A program made the position numbers and the translations under genes. The notes under the pieces were generated by a model that had not been told where the DNA came from, made no database searches, and saw nothing but the letters and a program-made list of their open reading frames with translations. DNA of 64,000 nt. Source: Ampelocalamus luodianensis (taxonomy: Eukaryota > Streptophyta > Magnoliopsida > Poales > Poaceae). Numbering within the stretch: position 1 is the stretch's first letter; every line of letters starts with the position of its first letter. The stretch lies in assembly GCA_036346255.1 (NCBI GenBank), contig CM070618.1, positions 81,168,428-81,232,427 of the forward strand, written 5' to 3'. Shown here one piece after another: positions 43,717 to 56,000 of this stretch.

Positions 43717-46268
43717 TTGAGAACACATGAAGGTCTTTTGAGTTCTTGGTCATGCCTTTTGGGTTATCCAATGCACCAGCCACCTTTCAGGCTTTGATGC
43801 ATTCTTCGTCCATATTTGCGCCCGATTCGTATTGGTTTTCTTTGATGATATATTGATTTATAGTTCATGTTGGTGCGAGCATTTAAAACACATTCGCATG
43901 GTTTTCATGCTTCTCCAAACGGCAATTGTTTCTCAAGAAGTCTAAGTGCTCTTTTGGCTTATCTTGGTTTCCTATTTGGGCCACATTATTTACGAAGGTG
44001 GAGTGCCATGGATCCATCAAAGTGCAAGCTATTACCGATCGCACCGACCAAAGACGATCAAGGCCTTACGTGGATTTTTAGGTCTTGCGGCTATTATCGA
44101 AAATTTATTGGATTTTGGAAAGATAGCGACACCACTCACCAATTTATTAAAGAAAGAGGCGTTTGGTTGGTCACCCACAGCCCAGCATGCTTTTGAATCC
44201 CTCAAAGAGGCTTTATCCTCAGCACCTGTTTTGCATATGCCAGATTTCACGCAACTGTTTATCGTTGAGTGCGATGCTTCCGGTCGGTATTGGGGTGTTC
44301 TTCACCAAGGTCGTGGCCCAATTGCATTCTTTAGTCGACTGTGGTACCTCGCCATTCTAAGCTCCCACTTATGGCGTGAACTAATCGGTTTAGTGCGTTT
44401 TGTTCGTCATTGGCGGCCGTATCTAATGGGTCGACCTTTTCTTCTCCGCATGACCATTACGATCTCAAATTCTTGCTTGATCAACGTTTATCAACAATTC
44501 CTCGGCATCATTGGGTGAGTAAATTATTTGGATATGATTTCACGGTGGAATTCGTCCGGTCGCTTGAATCTCATGCGATGCTCTATCACGCGGGATTGCC
44601 CATCGCCGACTTATTGGCTATATCCTCGCCTTCTGTCTATCTTTCTTTGAGTTGCGCAATGAAGCCCTTTCCAATCCGACATTGCAACATATTAGTTCTC
44701 GGGTTACCTCAGGTCAACTTGGAGCAAGTGGTCTCTTCGAGATGGGTTGGTAGCATACAAAAGCAAGATTTTTGTTCCATGTCATCATCTTCGTTGCACT
44801 TAATCCTTACAACACTCATGCACGCTCATGAGGGCATCGAAGCGTTATGTCGTTTACGTAGGATTTTCATCTTCGGTGCAAAGCGCATTGTGCAAGACTT
44901 TGTGAAGGCTTGTATTGTTTGTCAACGAAACAAAGCGAGCATCTACACCCGTACCTACTTGGCCTCTAGATGTTCCATACCAACCATGGTCGATATTGCG
45001 ATGGATTTTATTGAGGGCCTTCCTCGTGTTCATGGCAAATCGGTAATTTTATCCGTCATTGATCGCTTTAGAAATCGCCATTTTATCCCTTTGGCTCATC
45101 CTTACTCTGCTACAAGCTGTTGCGAGCTTTCTTTGATGAGATCGTGCGTCTTCATGGGATTCCGACATCAATTGTTAGTGGCGGGATCCGTTTTCACAAG
45201 CAATTTTGGCAAGATTTATTTCGATTGGTGGGATTCGCACTTATCTGATTCGCTTACCATCCTCGATCGGCGGTCAACTGAAGTGTCAATAAGGTGATTG
45301 CAATGTATTTGCGTTGTTTAACCGGTGATCGACCTGCGTCGATGGTTAGAGTGGTTACCTTGGGCGAATATTGCTATAACACTTCTTACCGCTCGGTAAG
45401 CGGAGACACCTTTCAAGGTGGTCTATGGTCGAGATGCTCCTTCCTTGCGCACTTATGAGAAGGGTGATGCGCGATTCAAAGCGTGGAAGTATCACTATTG
45501 GCTCGTGATCAATTACCGTGACATCGAGATCGGCTTCTTGACGCAGGATTATGCTAAAAAGTATTATGATAAGAATCATCGTGATATTTCTTTTGGTGGA
45601 GATTTAGTAAGTTGCGACTTCATCACCACATCTTCTTTGGGAGTTCCTACAGTGGGCAAATTGGCACCGAAATATTTTGGTCCATATAAGATCCGAGTGC
45701 ATTGGTTACATTGCTTACGGAGTTGGCTTTACCACTGGGAGCAAAACTTCATGATGTTTTTCATGTTGGTTTGTTAAAAAAATTTTATGGTGATCCACCC
45801 TCCAGTACTCCTCCTTTGCCACCACTTCAGCAAGGTCGCGTGATTCCTCAACCAGCGAGGGTTTTAAAATCTGCGAGGCGTCAGGGTGAGCTGCATGTCC
45901 TAGTCGGTGGGAAGGCCTTTGCTTGGCGATGCCTCTGGATTTCCTTGACATCCTTTCAAGAGAATTATCCCAATTTTCAGCTCGAGGACGAGCTGCTTCA
46001 CGAGGAGGGGAGAGATGTCATAACCTATCGGCGCAGGCAAAGGACTTAGTATCCGAGTCTATTTCGTAGCTTTTTGAGTTTGTATCGATTTAGCAGTCTT
46101 CTTTTTAGCAAGTTAAGAGTTATATGAGTTGGATCGAACTCAGGATTTTGTAATGACATCTATATAATGATAAGTTTGCGATTGTTTGGAGACAAAAAGT
46201 TAAAGAAATTCTAGTTCTCATCTCCTTCTCGGTTTCCCATCCTTCCTGCGGCTACTCGTGATACTGAC
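43717..46268 (+). mobile_element. 3' half of a Ty3/gypsy chromovirus-type element with its 3' LTR
   Basis: The element begins abruptly within reverse transcriptase at about 43717. RNase H follows (LFIVECDASG, GPIAFFSR, HWRPYLMGRPF), then integrase pieces (CIVCQRNKAS, DIAMDFIEGLPRVHGKS, SVIDRF), a VYGRDAPSLR block and the LHDVFHVGLLKKF and GDPP motifs. A decayed chromodomain and the Pol terminus (FQLEDELLHEEGRDV) complete it. The polypurine tract GAGGAGGGGAGAG precedes the LTR at 46016-46268, which starts TGTCATAACC. Frameshifts interrupt all domains. The 5' half and 5' LTR are missing. Confidence 0.88.
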
Positions 46269-46831
46269 AAATGTCTGCTCAACGTCGGGGCCGACAACGA
46301 CGTCCTGCGAGCCATAGCTACGCCTTGAGATCCAAGGGTCCTGACAAAAACTGTGTTGTTTACTGGAGCTGAGGCATGTAAAGTAGAGTTTACTTCATCA
46401 ATGGCACACTTTTCAATATGTGGGACCAATAATGCAATATGCAAGAGAAAATACTCAAAATAAAACTCTACATCTCAATCATTACACTGTCAACAAGCAT
46501 AAATTATCCGTTTGCTGCAAGTAAGTTTAAACAGTGAAAGATCAAAACAGGCCAGATTAATTGCACACATTTTAACTTGTTCATCATCTAGTTGGTTGTT
46601 ACTTGTTGCTTTGTTAGTGATATTGAAAGAGCAAGGCTTCAGCACAACTAATATTGAATTATGATACCGGAAAAATCAAAAGTGTAACAGTGTTCTAATG
46701 CCCTAGAGAGGTAAGCGCAACTCATGATTTTCAAAAGGAAACAAAAAAGATCATTGGAGAAGTTTGTGCTCAAAAGGAAAAGGTAAATGAAAAATAGAAA
46801 TTTAAACCAACAAACATCAATAGAGACTTAC
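46269..46831 (-). other. Residual intron sequence of the MTP11-like gene
   Basis: AT-rich sequence from the gypsy LTR to the donor of exon 46832-46912. A search by eye on both strands found no transporter exon here. 46300-46345 shares phrases with the blended copy near 41500. Confidence 0.5.
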
Positions 46832-48918
46832 ATCAGACACCAGTGAGCGTGTTGATTCTAGGATGATCTGAAGGCCAAGTGTTGCCATAACAGAGGCAAA
46901 GACAAGTATTCCCTGAAGAACAGATAGTAATGAAGGTGTCAACATACTGAAAAGGAACTAAAAATGTTCAATTGTTTATTACTACAAGAAAACGCACCCA
47001 AGATGCTTAAATATATCATGACATTTTATTTTTGGAATGTCTCAATCATCCAGTTTAATTTCATGAGATTTTCAAGCAAATTCCATCAATTATAGTGAAG
47101 AACAAAATCACAAATAAGCCAAAGAAACAGTGCAAGTACATTTTCATTTTTGTGGCAAAACTCACCAGTGGCTGCATACGCTTTTTACCAATTGGGTATC
47201 TGTAGGGATTTGGTGTTTGCATAGAAAATGCGGTAAACCACAAGATAAACCCTGACAACAAGTCAAGAAGAGAATCCAAAGTCGAAGCTATAATAGCAAG
47301 CGAGCCACTCCTTACTGAAGCATACACTTTTGCAGCAAAAAGAACCATGTTTGCAATGTTAGATAGCCGGATGGCTAATGTCTCACTCCTAGCAACTTTT
47401 TCACGTTCTTCCTGCAGGTAAATAAATTGGCGGTCAGAGTAGGCACACCTGCTGTCAAACAAATTGCATCCGTTTAGCTTTTATGTAAGTTGTCTTCCCT
47501 AATGCTACAACAGAAGGTTTATAGAACAGACCTTGGACATTCCAGGAAGAAAACCACGATCTGTCAGTGTATCCATTTCATTAAAACCCTCTAGCATTTC
47601 CACTTGCTGTTGGTAGTATTCAGCGACAACATCCTCAGGTCCTTGAGCTGTAGATAAAATCACACATGCTATATCAAAAACTCATTTCTGTTCAAAAAAG
47701 AAAGAAAGATTCGCGAAGAGGTTCAGCATTATAACAGGGTCTAGTCAATTAAAGAACATTATGGTGGGCAAAACTATGAGGAATGCCAAGGACATTAATG
47801 GAACATGCACACATAGCTGCCATTGTTGACTTGTTATACTGACACTTCACAGTGCACCCCATATCCTGTTGTAACTGTCTTTCATTCTTTCCTCTATATA
47901 GCACTGGAGATGAACCATTGAGAGTAAAATAAACCTCTAGCCATTAAAGAAAGCAATGATAAACAATAGGTAACCTACACAGCTATACACCAGAAACTAC
48001 AATATAGCCAAATGACATAGTACAATAGGTAACTGAGATAGCAATTCAATTTTTCATGTGCAATGCAACTTCGCTAATTTAAAGCATTCTTAGGAATTGC
48101 ACTATTGCAGAGAATACAAATCTGTGAAAATGAATACATAAAGAATTGCAGAGAAAAATGCAATTCTTGGAATTGCACACGGCCCGGCAGTTCACGTGCC
48201 ATTCATAGTGTCCTTTTTACCTTTGTCTCACTATGATAACTCTGCTAACCTTTGTTTAAAAAATCTCTGCTAATCTCACAAAAAAATCTATTTTTCCAGG
48301 ACTTCCTGCATGTGCAGTCCAAGAACTGCAGCTCACGTGCAGACAGCCCTGTCCCATATGAACTCTGTGAACCCAGTAGGCAATAGAAGAAAGCTAAAAA
48401 AAAATGGAAACCTACACATTTCATCATCTGTTCAGTTTGCAAAGTTGGCATAGGAAGCCGCATCTAGCCCACCACTACCGTCAATATCCTAATCCAATCC
48501 CCATCTCCGAAAAGGATTAGTCCGCACTAGTGCGCTACCTAGTGCCTCTTACTTAGAAACGAGAAAAAGGGTGAACTTTACTAATCATCACAAGTTTGCA
48601 TAAAGCAACCAACGAACCAAGTTGCCAAAACAGGAGACACCTAAACCCAGATCGATCAAACAACCAAGCATAAGCATGAGCGATGATATTTAGAAGCAAC
48701 CGAGTGGATACGAGAGAGAGACCCAGGACGCCGAGGCAATGGTGGAGCATGCGAGTCGGCCTCTCCTGGTGCGCCTCCGGCGGGCGGAAGCCGTCGAAGT
48801 TGAGGCGCCACGACTTCTCCGCGGCGGCGCCCCCGCCAGCCTCAACGGCGGAGAGCAGCAGGAGATCCTCCCCCTCCCCAGCGCGGCCGCCGCCGCTCGG
48901 AGCCGCCGCCGCCTCCAT

Positions 48919-49264
48919 TCCCCAACCCTAGGAGCCGGAGGCGACGAGCTCGGCGCGCGGCGCGTTTGCACTGTAGCACTCTCCCTCCCACGCGGCGCAG
49001 CGAGACAAAACAAGGAGCAGCCGCCGCAGCAGGAAACGGGGGGGCGTTGGTAATTGCGAGGCAAGACGAGCAAATGCAAAGCTTCAGCGCGTGCGTCCTG
49101 TGATTAAAAGAGGCGAGGGAAGTGGGGGTTTGTCCCGGTGGATACGCCGAGCCTGTAGACCGGGAGAGGCGATCGGCGTTGGACTTGAGTCCGTCACCTC
49201 GCGGGTCGAGGAGGGAATCCAGGACGGGAACGCCGATTCATGGTCATGTGTCTAGTCTAGTGCT
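48919..49264 (-). promoter_or_regulatory. 5' UTR and promoter region of the MTP11-like gene
   Basis: GC-rich sequence upstream of the start codon at 48916-48918. Beyond it 49100-49260 is intergenic. No clear TATA box could be assigned. Confidence 0.4.
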
Positions 49265-50075
49265 CCTGGTCTACGGAGTAGAGTCTGGGGCCGGTGGGCC
49301 AGCTACCCAGGGGACAGGTGGAGGGACGAGATTTTAGAGGATTCGGATCTCGCGGTTGCGTTGCGTGCGCGCTAGAGGATACGAATCAGACCGGGAGCGA
49401 GAGCGACAAGAGAAATAGGATACGGGCCCTCGTTTAAAACGCATGCTTCTCCCGTTTGGAAAAGGAATAATCAATCAATCATTTATCACTTCAAAGATGT
49501 CAAATTCAGGATTTATTACTGTATATATCTATAACATATAGATCCTAGGATCACATGTTATATAAATATATAAGTAGCAAATTCTGAATTATAAATCTTT
49601 GATAGTGGCAAATAATCAGATATCTCATTTGTGTGAGTTTCATAAGATACCATTCAATTTCGTTTTTTTTTTTTTGGGACCGGGAGCAAGAAGGCTAATC
49701 ATTAGTTGGACCAAAAACATGCCACCGTCTATGATCCGCCACATAGATTTTTTTTGGTGGATGAAAGAGAATGGATTCTGTCTACAACTATAGCACTGCA
49801 TTAAGAAAAGCATTAAAGATTGTGGTTGTCTACAATCATATACCGATTGTATCCAGCGTCCACGTTGCCGCCGTAGCTTAGGCACGATTCACACCGTGGG
49901 GTGTGGTTGGAATCACCTCCAGCGTCCACGTTGCCGCCGTAGCTTTCACGATTCACAGGTTAGCCATTCCCCTTTCACGATTCACAGGTTAGCCATTCCC
50001 GTGCTCGTCCAGACTGAGTGGACCGTCGTCTCGCGCGTTTTTCCACACGTAAGCCGCGCGCGGAGCTGAGGTGGG
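49265..50075. repeat. Intergenic segmental duplication, copy A
   Basis: Three blocks match 54124-56000 in the same order and orientation. They are GAGTCTGGGGCCGGTGGG to AAAACGCATGCTTCTCCC, then GAGCAAGAAGGCTAAT with TAGTTGGACCAAA, then GGAATCACCTCC to the CGCGCGTTTTTCCAC area. Within this copy GATTCACAGGTTAGCCATTC is itself tandemly repeated (49950 and 49980). Confidence 0.8.
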
Positions 50076-50783
50076 GTGACGCCGGCTCTCCGCAACGTTG
50101 ACGCCACTGATTGGGAACAAGTGGCCGGAGCACTCCTGCCCGTGCTGCCGTCGCGGTGCTTCGCGCGACACGAGTGCCACAGCGGCAAGCGCGACGCTCT
50201 TATCGCCGCCGGAAGCGACCACGAGTCTGGCCCCGGGCTCCGGCCGGTGGGGCCCGTAGGTAAAGCAGCAGCCATGGATAACTCGGTGGTGTTGCCAGCA
50301 GAATGACCCTGCTCGTTTCCATCGTTAGCGTGGAATGGAGACAGGCAGCGACTGCTGCGTCTCTGATGGACGGTTCGATGCTGAGCGTTCAGGACCACTT
50401 GACGAGGCGAATAATGCGGATCACCAGGATTATTCCGTTCCGTAGATGGATCATGGATGGGGAGGGAGATATCCAAATGCTGGAAGCAAACGAGAGCAGT
50501 TCAAAGGCTTGTAGAAAAAGGAGGGAAGGGAAGAGAAGAGTCGGGTTTTGGTTGGTCGTTGGTTACTGTCACGGAGGAGGATGGGGTTGGTGGGAGTCAA
50601 ATGTACGGGTCAAAGAAAATTAAAGTTAAGATGAGGCAGCAATTAAGGAAGGAAGAAGACAACAATTATTATCTATATTTTTGTTTTTGAACCCCTTTTG
50701 TAGTTTTTGAAATTAAAGTTTTAGAAGGCCTTTATTTCCTATTTCCTATAACCAACCTAAGGCTCAACCTACAGTCAAGCTTT
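50076..50783. other. Intergenic, partial retroelement interior
   Basis: 50080-50480 is open on the minus strand for 164 codons but resembles no protein I know and overlaps the duplication edge. 50690-50783 is probably the first bases of the retroelement interior next to its primer site. Confidence 0.35.
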
Positions 50784-53700
50784 GCTCTGATACCACTCTT
50801 GTAACGACCCTATTTCTGGGATCGTCAAAGACTTTACAACCGCTTATGATGTGCAGTTGCAAAGCAAGAAATGGATTCACAAGCAAGCTCACGATTACAA
50901 AAAAAGAGGCAAATCTTTATTACAGCAGTTAAGGTTTAGCAGTTAGTTTGGACATGAGTGTGGGCATCCAAGCCCAAATATAATATATACAACACAAAAG
51001 CTTACGAGAACCACAGCACACTTGAGCGCGGTCGAGATCTAATACCAGTAGTCGTTACCGTCTAGTGGCTCCTCCAGATCATAAAGATCACCTGCTTCCT
51101 CCCAAGGTTCTTCTGATGATGTTTAGCAAGTATGAGTACAACCGTACTCAGCAAGTTACATAGGAAGTTCTAATTAACTACTTGTCAAGGATTATCAAAG
51201 GCATGGAATAATTTTACCATAACAGATATATGTGGAATGTAATATTTGAGTTGAAAGTAGTAGTAGTAGTAGTAGTTAAAACAGTAAAACAGTAATAAAT
51301 ATAACAACAGAGTTTTCAACACTTGCAATTAGCAACTTAACATCCGTAAAAACTCTACTCATGCCTCATGTATTGGAATCACCCATAAACACAGCTTCAT
51401 TAACCGGAAGCATGGCGTATTCGAATACCGTTAATTGTACTCTGCAGAGTTGCCTAACTTTACCCGCAAGATATCTCATACTCATACTGTCAAACTATAT
51501 ACACGCAATCAGATAGCATGCGACTGAGTCGAGATAACAATGTCCTTTCCACTGCTCAACCTGCTCAACCTTTCTAGTCTCTACCCGGTAGGTTCAAGGT
51601 CAATACAGTCATCGGGAAACCACCGGCCAATGGTGGAGTACATGATCCGATGCTGACTGGTCCATAATATTGTGTAGTTCAGCGAGTGCCTTAACCGACT
51701 CACTCCTGACTCATCCCCATTCCGCGGCTGCTCTATTACACAAGAGTAGTTGACGATCCTATAGATATTCAATCGGAAGAGCATTGTACTAAGCCAAGTT
51801 GGATATACCACATCTCTGGTTGGGTGAGATCTGTGTCTGTTACTTGGCACAAGGTTCTTGTCCTTACTTGTCATCTAGTGAGACGATGGACCATTTACCA
51901 ACTTGTGCCCGTTGACCTCTTGGTCTCACCTTTGACTCACTTTTATCAAGTATATTAGGCGGTCCATCCTTCTGGTCTCAACCCTCAACTCTCCACCAAA
52001 ACCTATTGGCGCTTAGCCAATTTTCCTGATCAGTATTTAGAAATAATTTGTGTGACATTGTCGAATGTTGGTTATCATTTTATGTGACATAAGCTTGTCA
52101 ACGTGAATATGGCCTACAAGAATAGGAGGGTTTGTATGTGGGTGATGGAATTTATCTATTTATCATGGCATTCAAAAGTATCATTTCCTTTTTGAAATAA
52201 TTGGCTAAAATAAAACGATGAAATTAATAAAGTAAATACATGAAATATAGGCTCAAAATGATCAAATAAATGCAACTTGCCTCCTTGCTTGAAGTCTTGA
52301 AATTCCCTATTTCTCGTGTGTCTGGTCCGACGCTTTGCAGAGTTTGATCGCCAAAGTCAAAACCTAGCGCAAAATAAAATAATCCAAAAAAATGGTCGGC
52401 TTAATAAGGAACGAGCTGGGAACAACATGCAAGTAAAATAAAATTCAGAAAAGAAATGAACAAGAAAGATAGCGCGGTGAATATAATTTATCGGGGGCTT
52501 GATTGGGCTGAACAGAGTCAAAAAATGAGATTCACAGGCTTGAAATGGTCAAAATGGACATATTATGTCGAAAATTGGTTTAGGTGAACAGTATTGGGCC
52601 TGATGAACAGTATTAGTTTAGTATTGTTCGCAAGATTTTGGGTCAACAGTGATGGGCTAATGGGTTGGACATGAACAATACTAGGGCTGGCTGGAATAGT
52701 GCAAGAGCATAGTATTGGGCTAAGCCCACCAGTTAGTTGGGCCTCGAGCCAACTAGGCCTGGCCCAAAGGCTAGCCTTGTAGCCAGAGTTGCGCACGGCT
52801 TTGAGCTAGTGCACGCTCCATGACATCCAAGTCGGGGTGATGGAAACTGGTGGCTCTCCCGGGGACGGACGGTGCCGAAAAATGGTGCAGCGAGCACCAG
52901 GGAGGTATGAGTAACCCATTTTGGGTACTCACATATCCCGAGGTGGCTCGAAGGTGGTGCGGCGGCGAGGGTGGCGCATGGCCGGAGTAAAGGAGGATGG
53001 CGGCGGTGTTCTGGTGAAACTCTGGCCAAAGTGGTCGGTGCTTGAGCACCAGTGGGCAGAGAGGAGCTCGAGGGGTGGTGTTGGTGTGGTCGGGGAGGTG
53101 TCGTAGCGGCTTGGCAACGGTGATCATGAGTGACGCTGCGGTGGAGCTCAGTGTCGGCGAGCTAGCGGCGGGGATAGGTCAGGAAAGTTGGGGGAAATGA
53201 TCAAGGTGGTGAGGCAGTGCTAGTGACAGTGTTGGGAGGGAAAATGAAGAGCGGTAGCGGTGAATTCACCATCGGGCTCGTCGTGGGAGAAGATGAAGGC
53301 GGGAGAGATTCCTACGATTGGTCGACATTGGTGACGAATGGTGGTGGGGGCGTGATTGAGTGAGTCTTGGCGATGCATTTGGCTCGAAATCAGGTGGCTC
53401 TTATAGCTGGGATGAGGCAGTTCAGGTAGCGGCGGCACGAGGCACGTGCAACGCGTGGCAACGAGGTGGGTGGCTGGGCAGAATTGGTGCCGGGCGGAGT
53501 TATGCGGTTGCACGACGGCGTCATGGTGGCGAGGGCACCTTGCCGGCGCAAGGGCGCTCGGCGGCGAAGTTGGACGCGGCATGTGCGGCGTGTTGAGCAT
53601 GCCGCGCGGGAGGTCACACAGCATGGTGCGGCGCTGGCGTTCGGCGAGCGACGTTGGCATTCGCATTGATGGCGCAGGAAGGCTACCGGTGAGGTGGCGC

Positions 53701-53950
53701 GGGAGGTGTCATTTAGTGGAGCGGCTTGGCGCGGAGCGGGGACGGCAAGAGGCGGTTGAGGACGACAGCTTCCAGCGCGACGCGAGGCAGAGGTGAGCAG
53801 GGTTATGGCAACTTTGAAGAAAGTCATCTCTGGTAAAGGAAATTGGGTTGGCCCAATGAGGAAAGCGGAAAGGGTTCAGGAATTTTCGAATTGGGAAAGA
53901 TTTCAAAAACAAGACAAAACTCAAAAACTTTTGAAACTCTGGAATAGAAT
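50784..53950 (-). mobile_element. Minus-strand gypsy-type 5' LTR with primer site
   Basis: GCTCTGATACCA at 50784-50795 is the complement of the tRNA-Met primer site. Next to it at 50800 the LTR starts, on the plus strand, with TGTAACGACCC. The LTR runs right for about 3 kb through AT-rich sequence with GTACTCAGCAAGTT phrases. A GC-rich part (52730-53800) has overlapping artefactual frames. The right border near 53950 is not fixed. A (TAG)n tract lies at 51258. Only a scrap of interior is left, so the element is truncated. Confidence 0.6.
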
Positions 53951-54123
53951 ACGCACCATCGGTGCCGGTAAGGGTGGGCATTCGGTTTAATGTTATAAAT
54001 TTATTTCTTTTTTTTTAAGTTGCCAACCGAATTAACCAAACTGAAGATAAATACCAAACCTAATAAGCCTAAATATTTCAGTTTGGTTTATCTGGTATCG
54101 GTTTACTGAATATATTGTCCATT
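53951..54123. other. Short AT-rich spacer
   Basis: Starts near GGGTGGGCATTCGGTTT, a phrase common at the ends of small hAT-like repeats, and ends where duplication copy B begins. No border evidence was found. Confidence 0.3.
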
Positions 54124-56000
54124 TCGAGTCTGGGTCGGTGGGTCAGCTACCCGGGGGATAGGTGGCGGGGCGTGAATTGAGACGATTCATCTTGCGGTTG
54201 TGTTGCGTGCACGTCGGAGGACACGAATAAGACCAGGAGCGGCAAGATAAATAGGAAACGTGCCCTTGTTTAAAACGCATGCTTCTCCCATTTGGAAAGT
54301 TTTGAGGCAGATGAAATTGGAATATACCAACCAACAAAGATGAACAAAATACATCTTGTCTGTAGGACTCGTCTCTCTCTCTCTCTCTCTTTGGGACGAG
54401 TTTGTTGCCTCAATTTAAGGGAAAAAAATTATGGCACTGCTACTACTTGGCACTGGGTTTGAATTCATGACACGTAGCTAGGGATGGAAATCGGGCGCGA
54501 CAGGCACGAGTAATGCTCACCCATACCCATGCCCGTGAGCCCAAACTTCCCCCACGGACATGCCCGCGAAGGCTGATGGGCGAGGAACCTTGCCCATACC
54601 CGTCGCTCATGGGTACCCGATGCCTGTGGACATGCCCATATGCCCACCACCACTCAATCAACATGTCATCTTATCAGAAAACCAATGAGCATTACAGGCA
54701 AGGAAACTTGTTCGAATTCAATAATTCAACAAATACAAATGATAATTCAAGTTCAACAATAATGACATAGAAACATGGTTCATCACAATAAAAACAGATT
54801 TAATTTTAATGAGAGTGGAACGCAAGAAAATAGTTCAAATTCAACAAATGAATGAAGACACGAATACAACCATCAAGGACGTTGAACAAGGTATAGCAGC
54901 CGCCTGCCGGTTTGCTAATCAGAGTTGATGGTTGAAATTGAACAGCTCGCCGGGTTGGCCACTACTTCCAATAGTAGCTATATGAGAATCATGTAATAGC
55001 TCACAAACCTGAGATTGTTCAATAAAAATATCAAGGAACAAATCGGATTTGGGAGGATGAAAGAAAAATGAACCTGGCTGTGGGCAGGATGGCTAGATAA
55101 GGACGGAAGGAGCCAGGCGGGGTGGTGAGCGGTGATCGCGAGGGAGGAGAAGGGACTAAGGGAGCCGCCTGAGTCGGTGATCGCGAGGGAGGAGAGGCCG
55201 ACAGAGCCGCGACAGGGGAGGAGGGACCGAGGGAGTCAGGGCAATCGCCGGCGTCGGCGTGAGCGAATGGGCTAACAACGGCTTGTGGAGTGGAGGGCTG
55301 GAAGTGGATGCGGGATTGGAGAGGGGAGAATGGGAGATGCAGATGCAGGTGCGGGAGCGAGATGAGAGGGGAGGCGACACGTTTGGAGTGATCGGGTGGT
55401 GGGAGGTCGGACTGGAGGGGTGGTCTTGTGCTTGGACTAGGGTTTTCTCCGAAGGGCCAACCTGTCAGAGGAAGATGCCAGATAAACGGGCTCACCCATG
55501 CCAGCACCCGTTTGCCCGATGGACAAAAGATTGCCCCTATTTCCATACCGGTGGGCAAAGAAAGCCCCCATGCCCAGCTCTATTAGGTTATTTGCCTGCA
55601 GATATGCGGGTAATCGGATACAATTGTCATCTCTACACATAGCAAATGCTATATAGCATATAAGAGTTTGGTTAGAGGCTTCAAGTGCATCCAAGCGCGG
55701 TGCCACATAGCACCGGTGCCATAAAAAATCCCAATTTAAGGGCCTGCATGGAACGAGGAATTTCACATGAATTTGTGAGAGTTTTGTAAGGTACCATTCA
55801 ATTTCGTTTTTTTTTTTTACCGAGAGCAAGAAGGCTAATGATTAGTTGGACCAAACTTCTTAATAGAAAACGTGGGGGTGTGGCAGGAATCACCTCCTGC
55901 GTCGAGGTCGCCGCCGTAGCTTTCACAGTTCACAGGGTTAGCCATTCACGTGCTCATCCGTCATCTCGTGCGTTTTTCCACGCGTCCGCGCGGAACGCCG
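54124..56000. repeat. Intergenic segmental duplication, copy B (split by a hAT-like element)
   Basis: Direct-orientation counterpart of 49265-50075. The first block is 54124-54305; the second and third are 55795-55860 and 55870-55990. The extra length is mainly the hAT-like element at 54479-55635. A CT microsatellite lies at 54370-54390. Confidence 0.8.
54471..55643. mobile_element. Non-autonomous hAT-like element with 8-bp TSD
   Basis: Spans 54479-55635 (1157 bp). Its ends are TAGGGATGGAAATCGG and the inverse of TAGAGATGACAATTG. They are flanked by CACGTAGC (54471-54478) and CACATAGC (55636-55643), an 8-bp duplication with one mismatch. The interior has CCCATACCC and CGGGCAAT-type subterminal phrases and no transposase. 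Its right part matches the terminus at 16340-16514. Confidence 0.8.

Larger units (their letters stand above)
38911..48918 (-). pseudogene. MTP11: Mn-type cation diffusion facilitator (MTP11-like) with a missing internal exon
   Basis: MTP11-group proteins load manganese into Golgi or pre-vacuolar compartments in exchange for protons. Readable exons on the minus strand: 48723-48918 (start MEAAAAPSGGG), 47532-47647, 47166-47411, 46832-46912 and 38911-39261 (ending HRPEHALSHEK, TAG). Phases agree and splice sites are GT..AG. The 47166-47411 exon holds the first membrane helices and the DxxxD metal site (LDSLLD in STLDSLLDLLSGF). The last exon encodes the cytosolic C-terminal domain. The five exons give 329 codons. 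The exon for the next two helices, with the second metal-site motif (about 80 residues), is absent from 39262-46831, which is retroelement sequence. Exon 46832-46912 and the last exon are both in phase 0, so skipping would keep the frame but lose half the metal site. It is either a disrupted gene or an assembly fault. Confidence 0.85.

Noticed and set aside
50784..50795. tRNA-Met-like sequence as a tRNA gene
   Set aside because: Only the short primer-site complement is present, adjacent to an LTR end. The same holds for 58032-58043, 19507 and 23992.
52733..53827. Several open frames of up to 148 codons on both strands
   Set aside because: They overlap each other in a GC-rich LTR part and resemble no protein.
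55031..55558. 175-codon minus-strand frame
   Set aside because: Proline/serine-rich translation of a repeated GCGAGGGAGGAG tract inside the hAT-like element.
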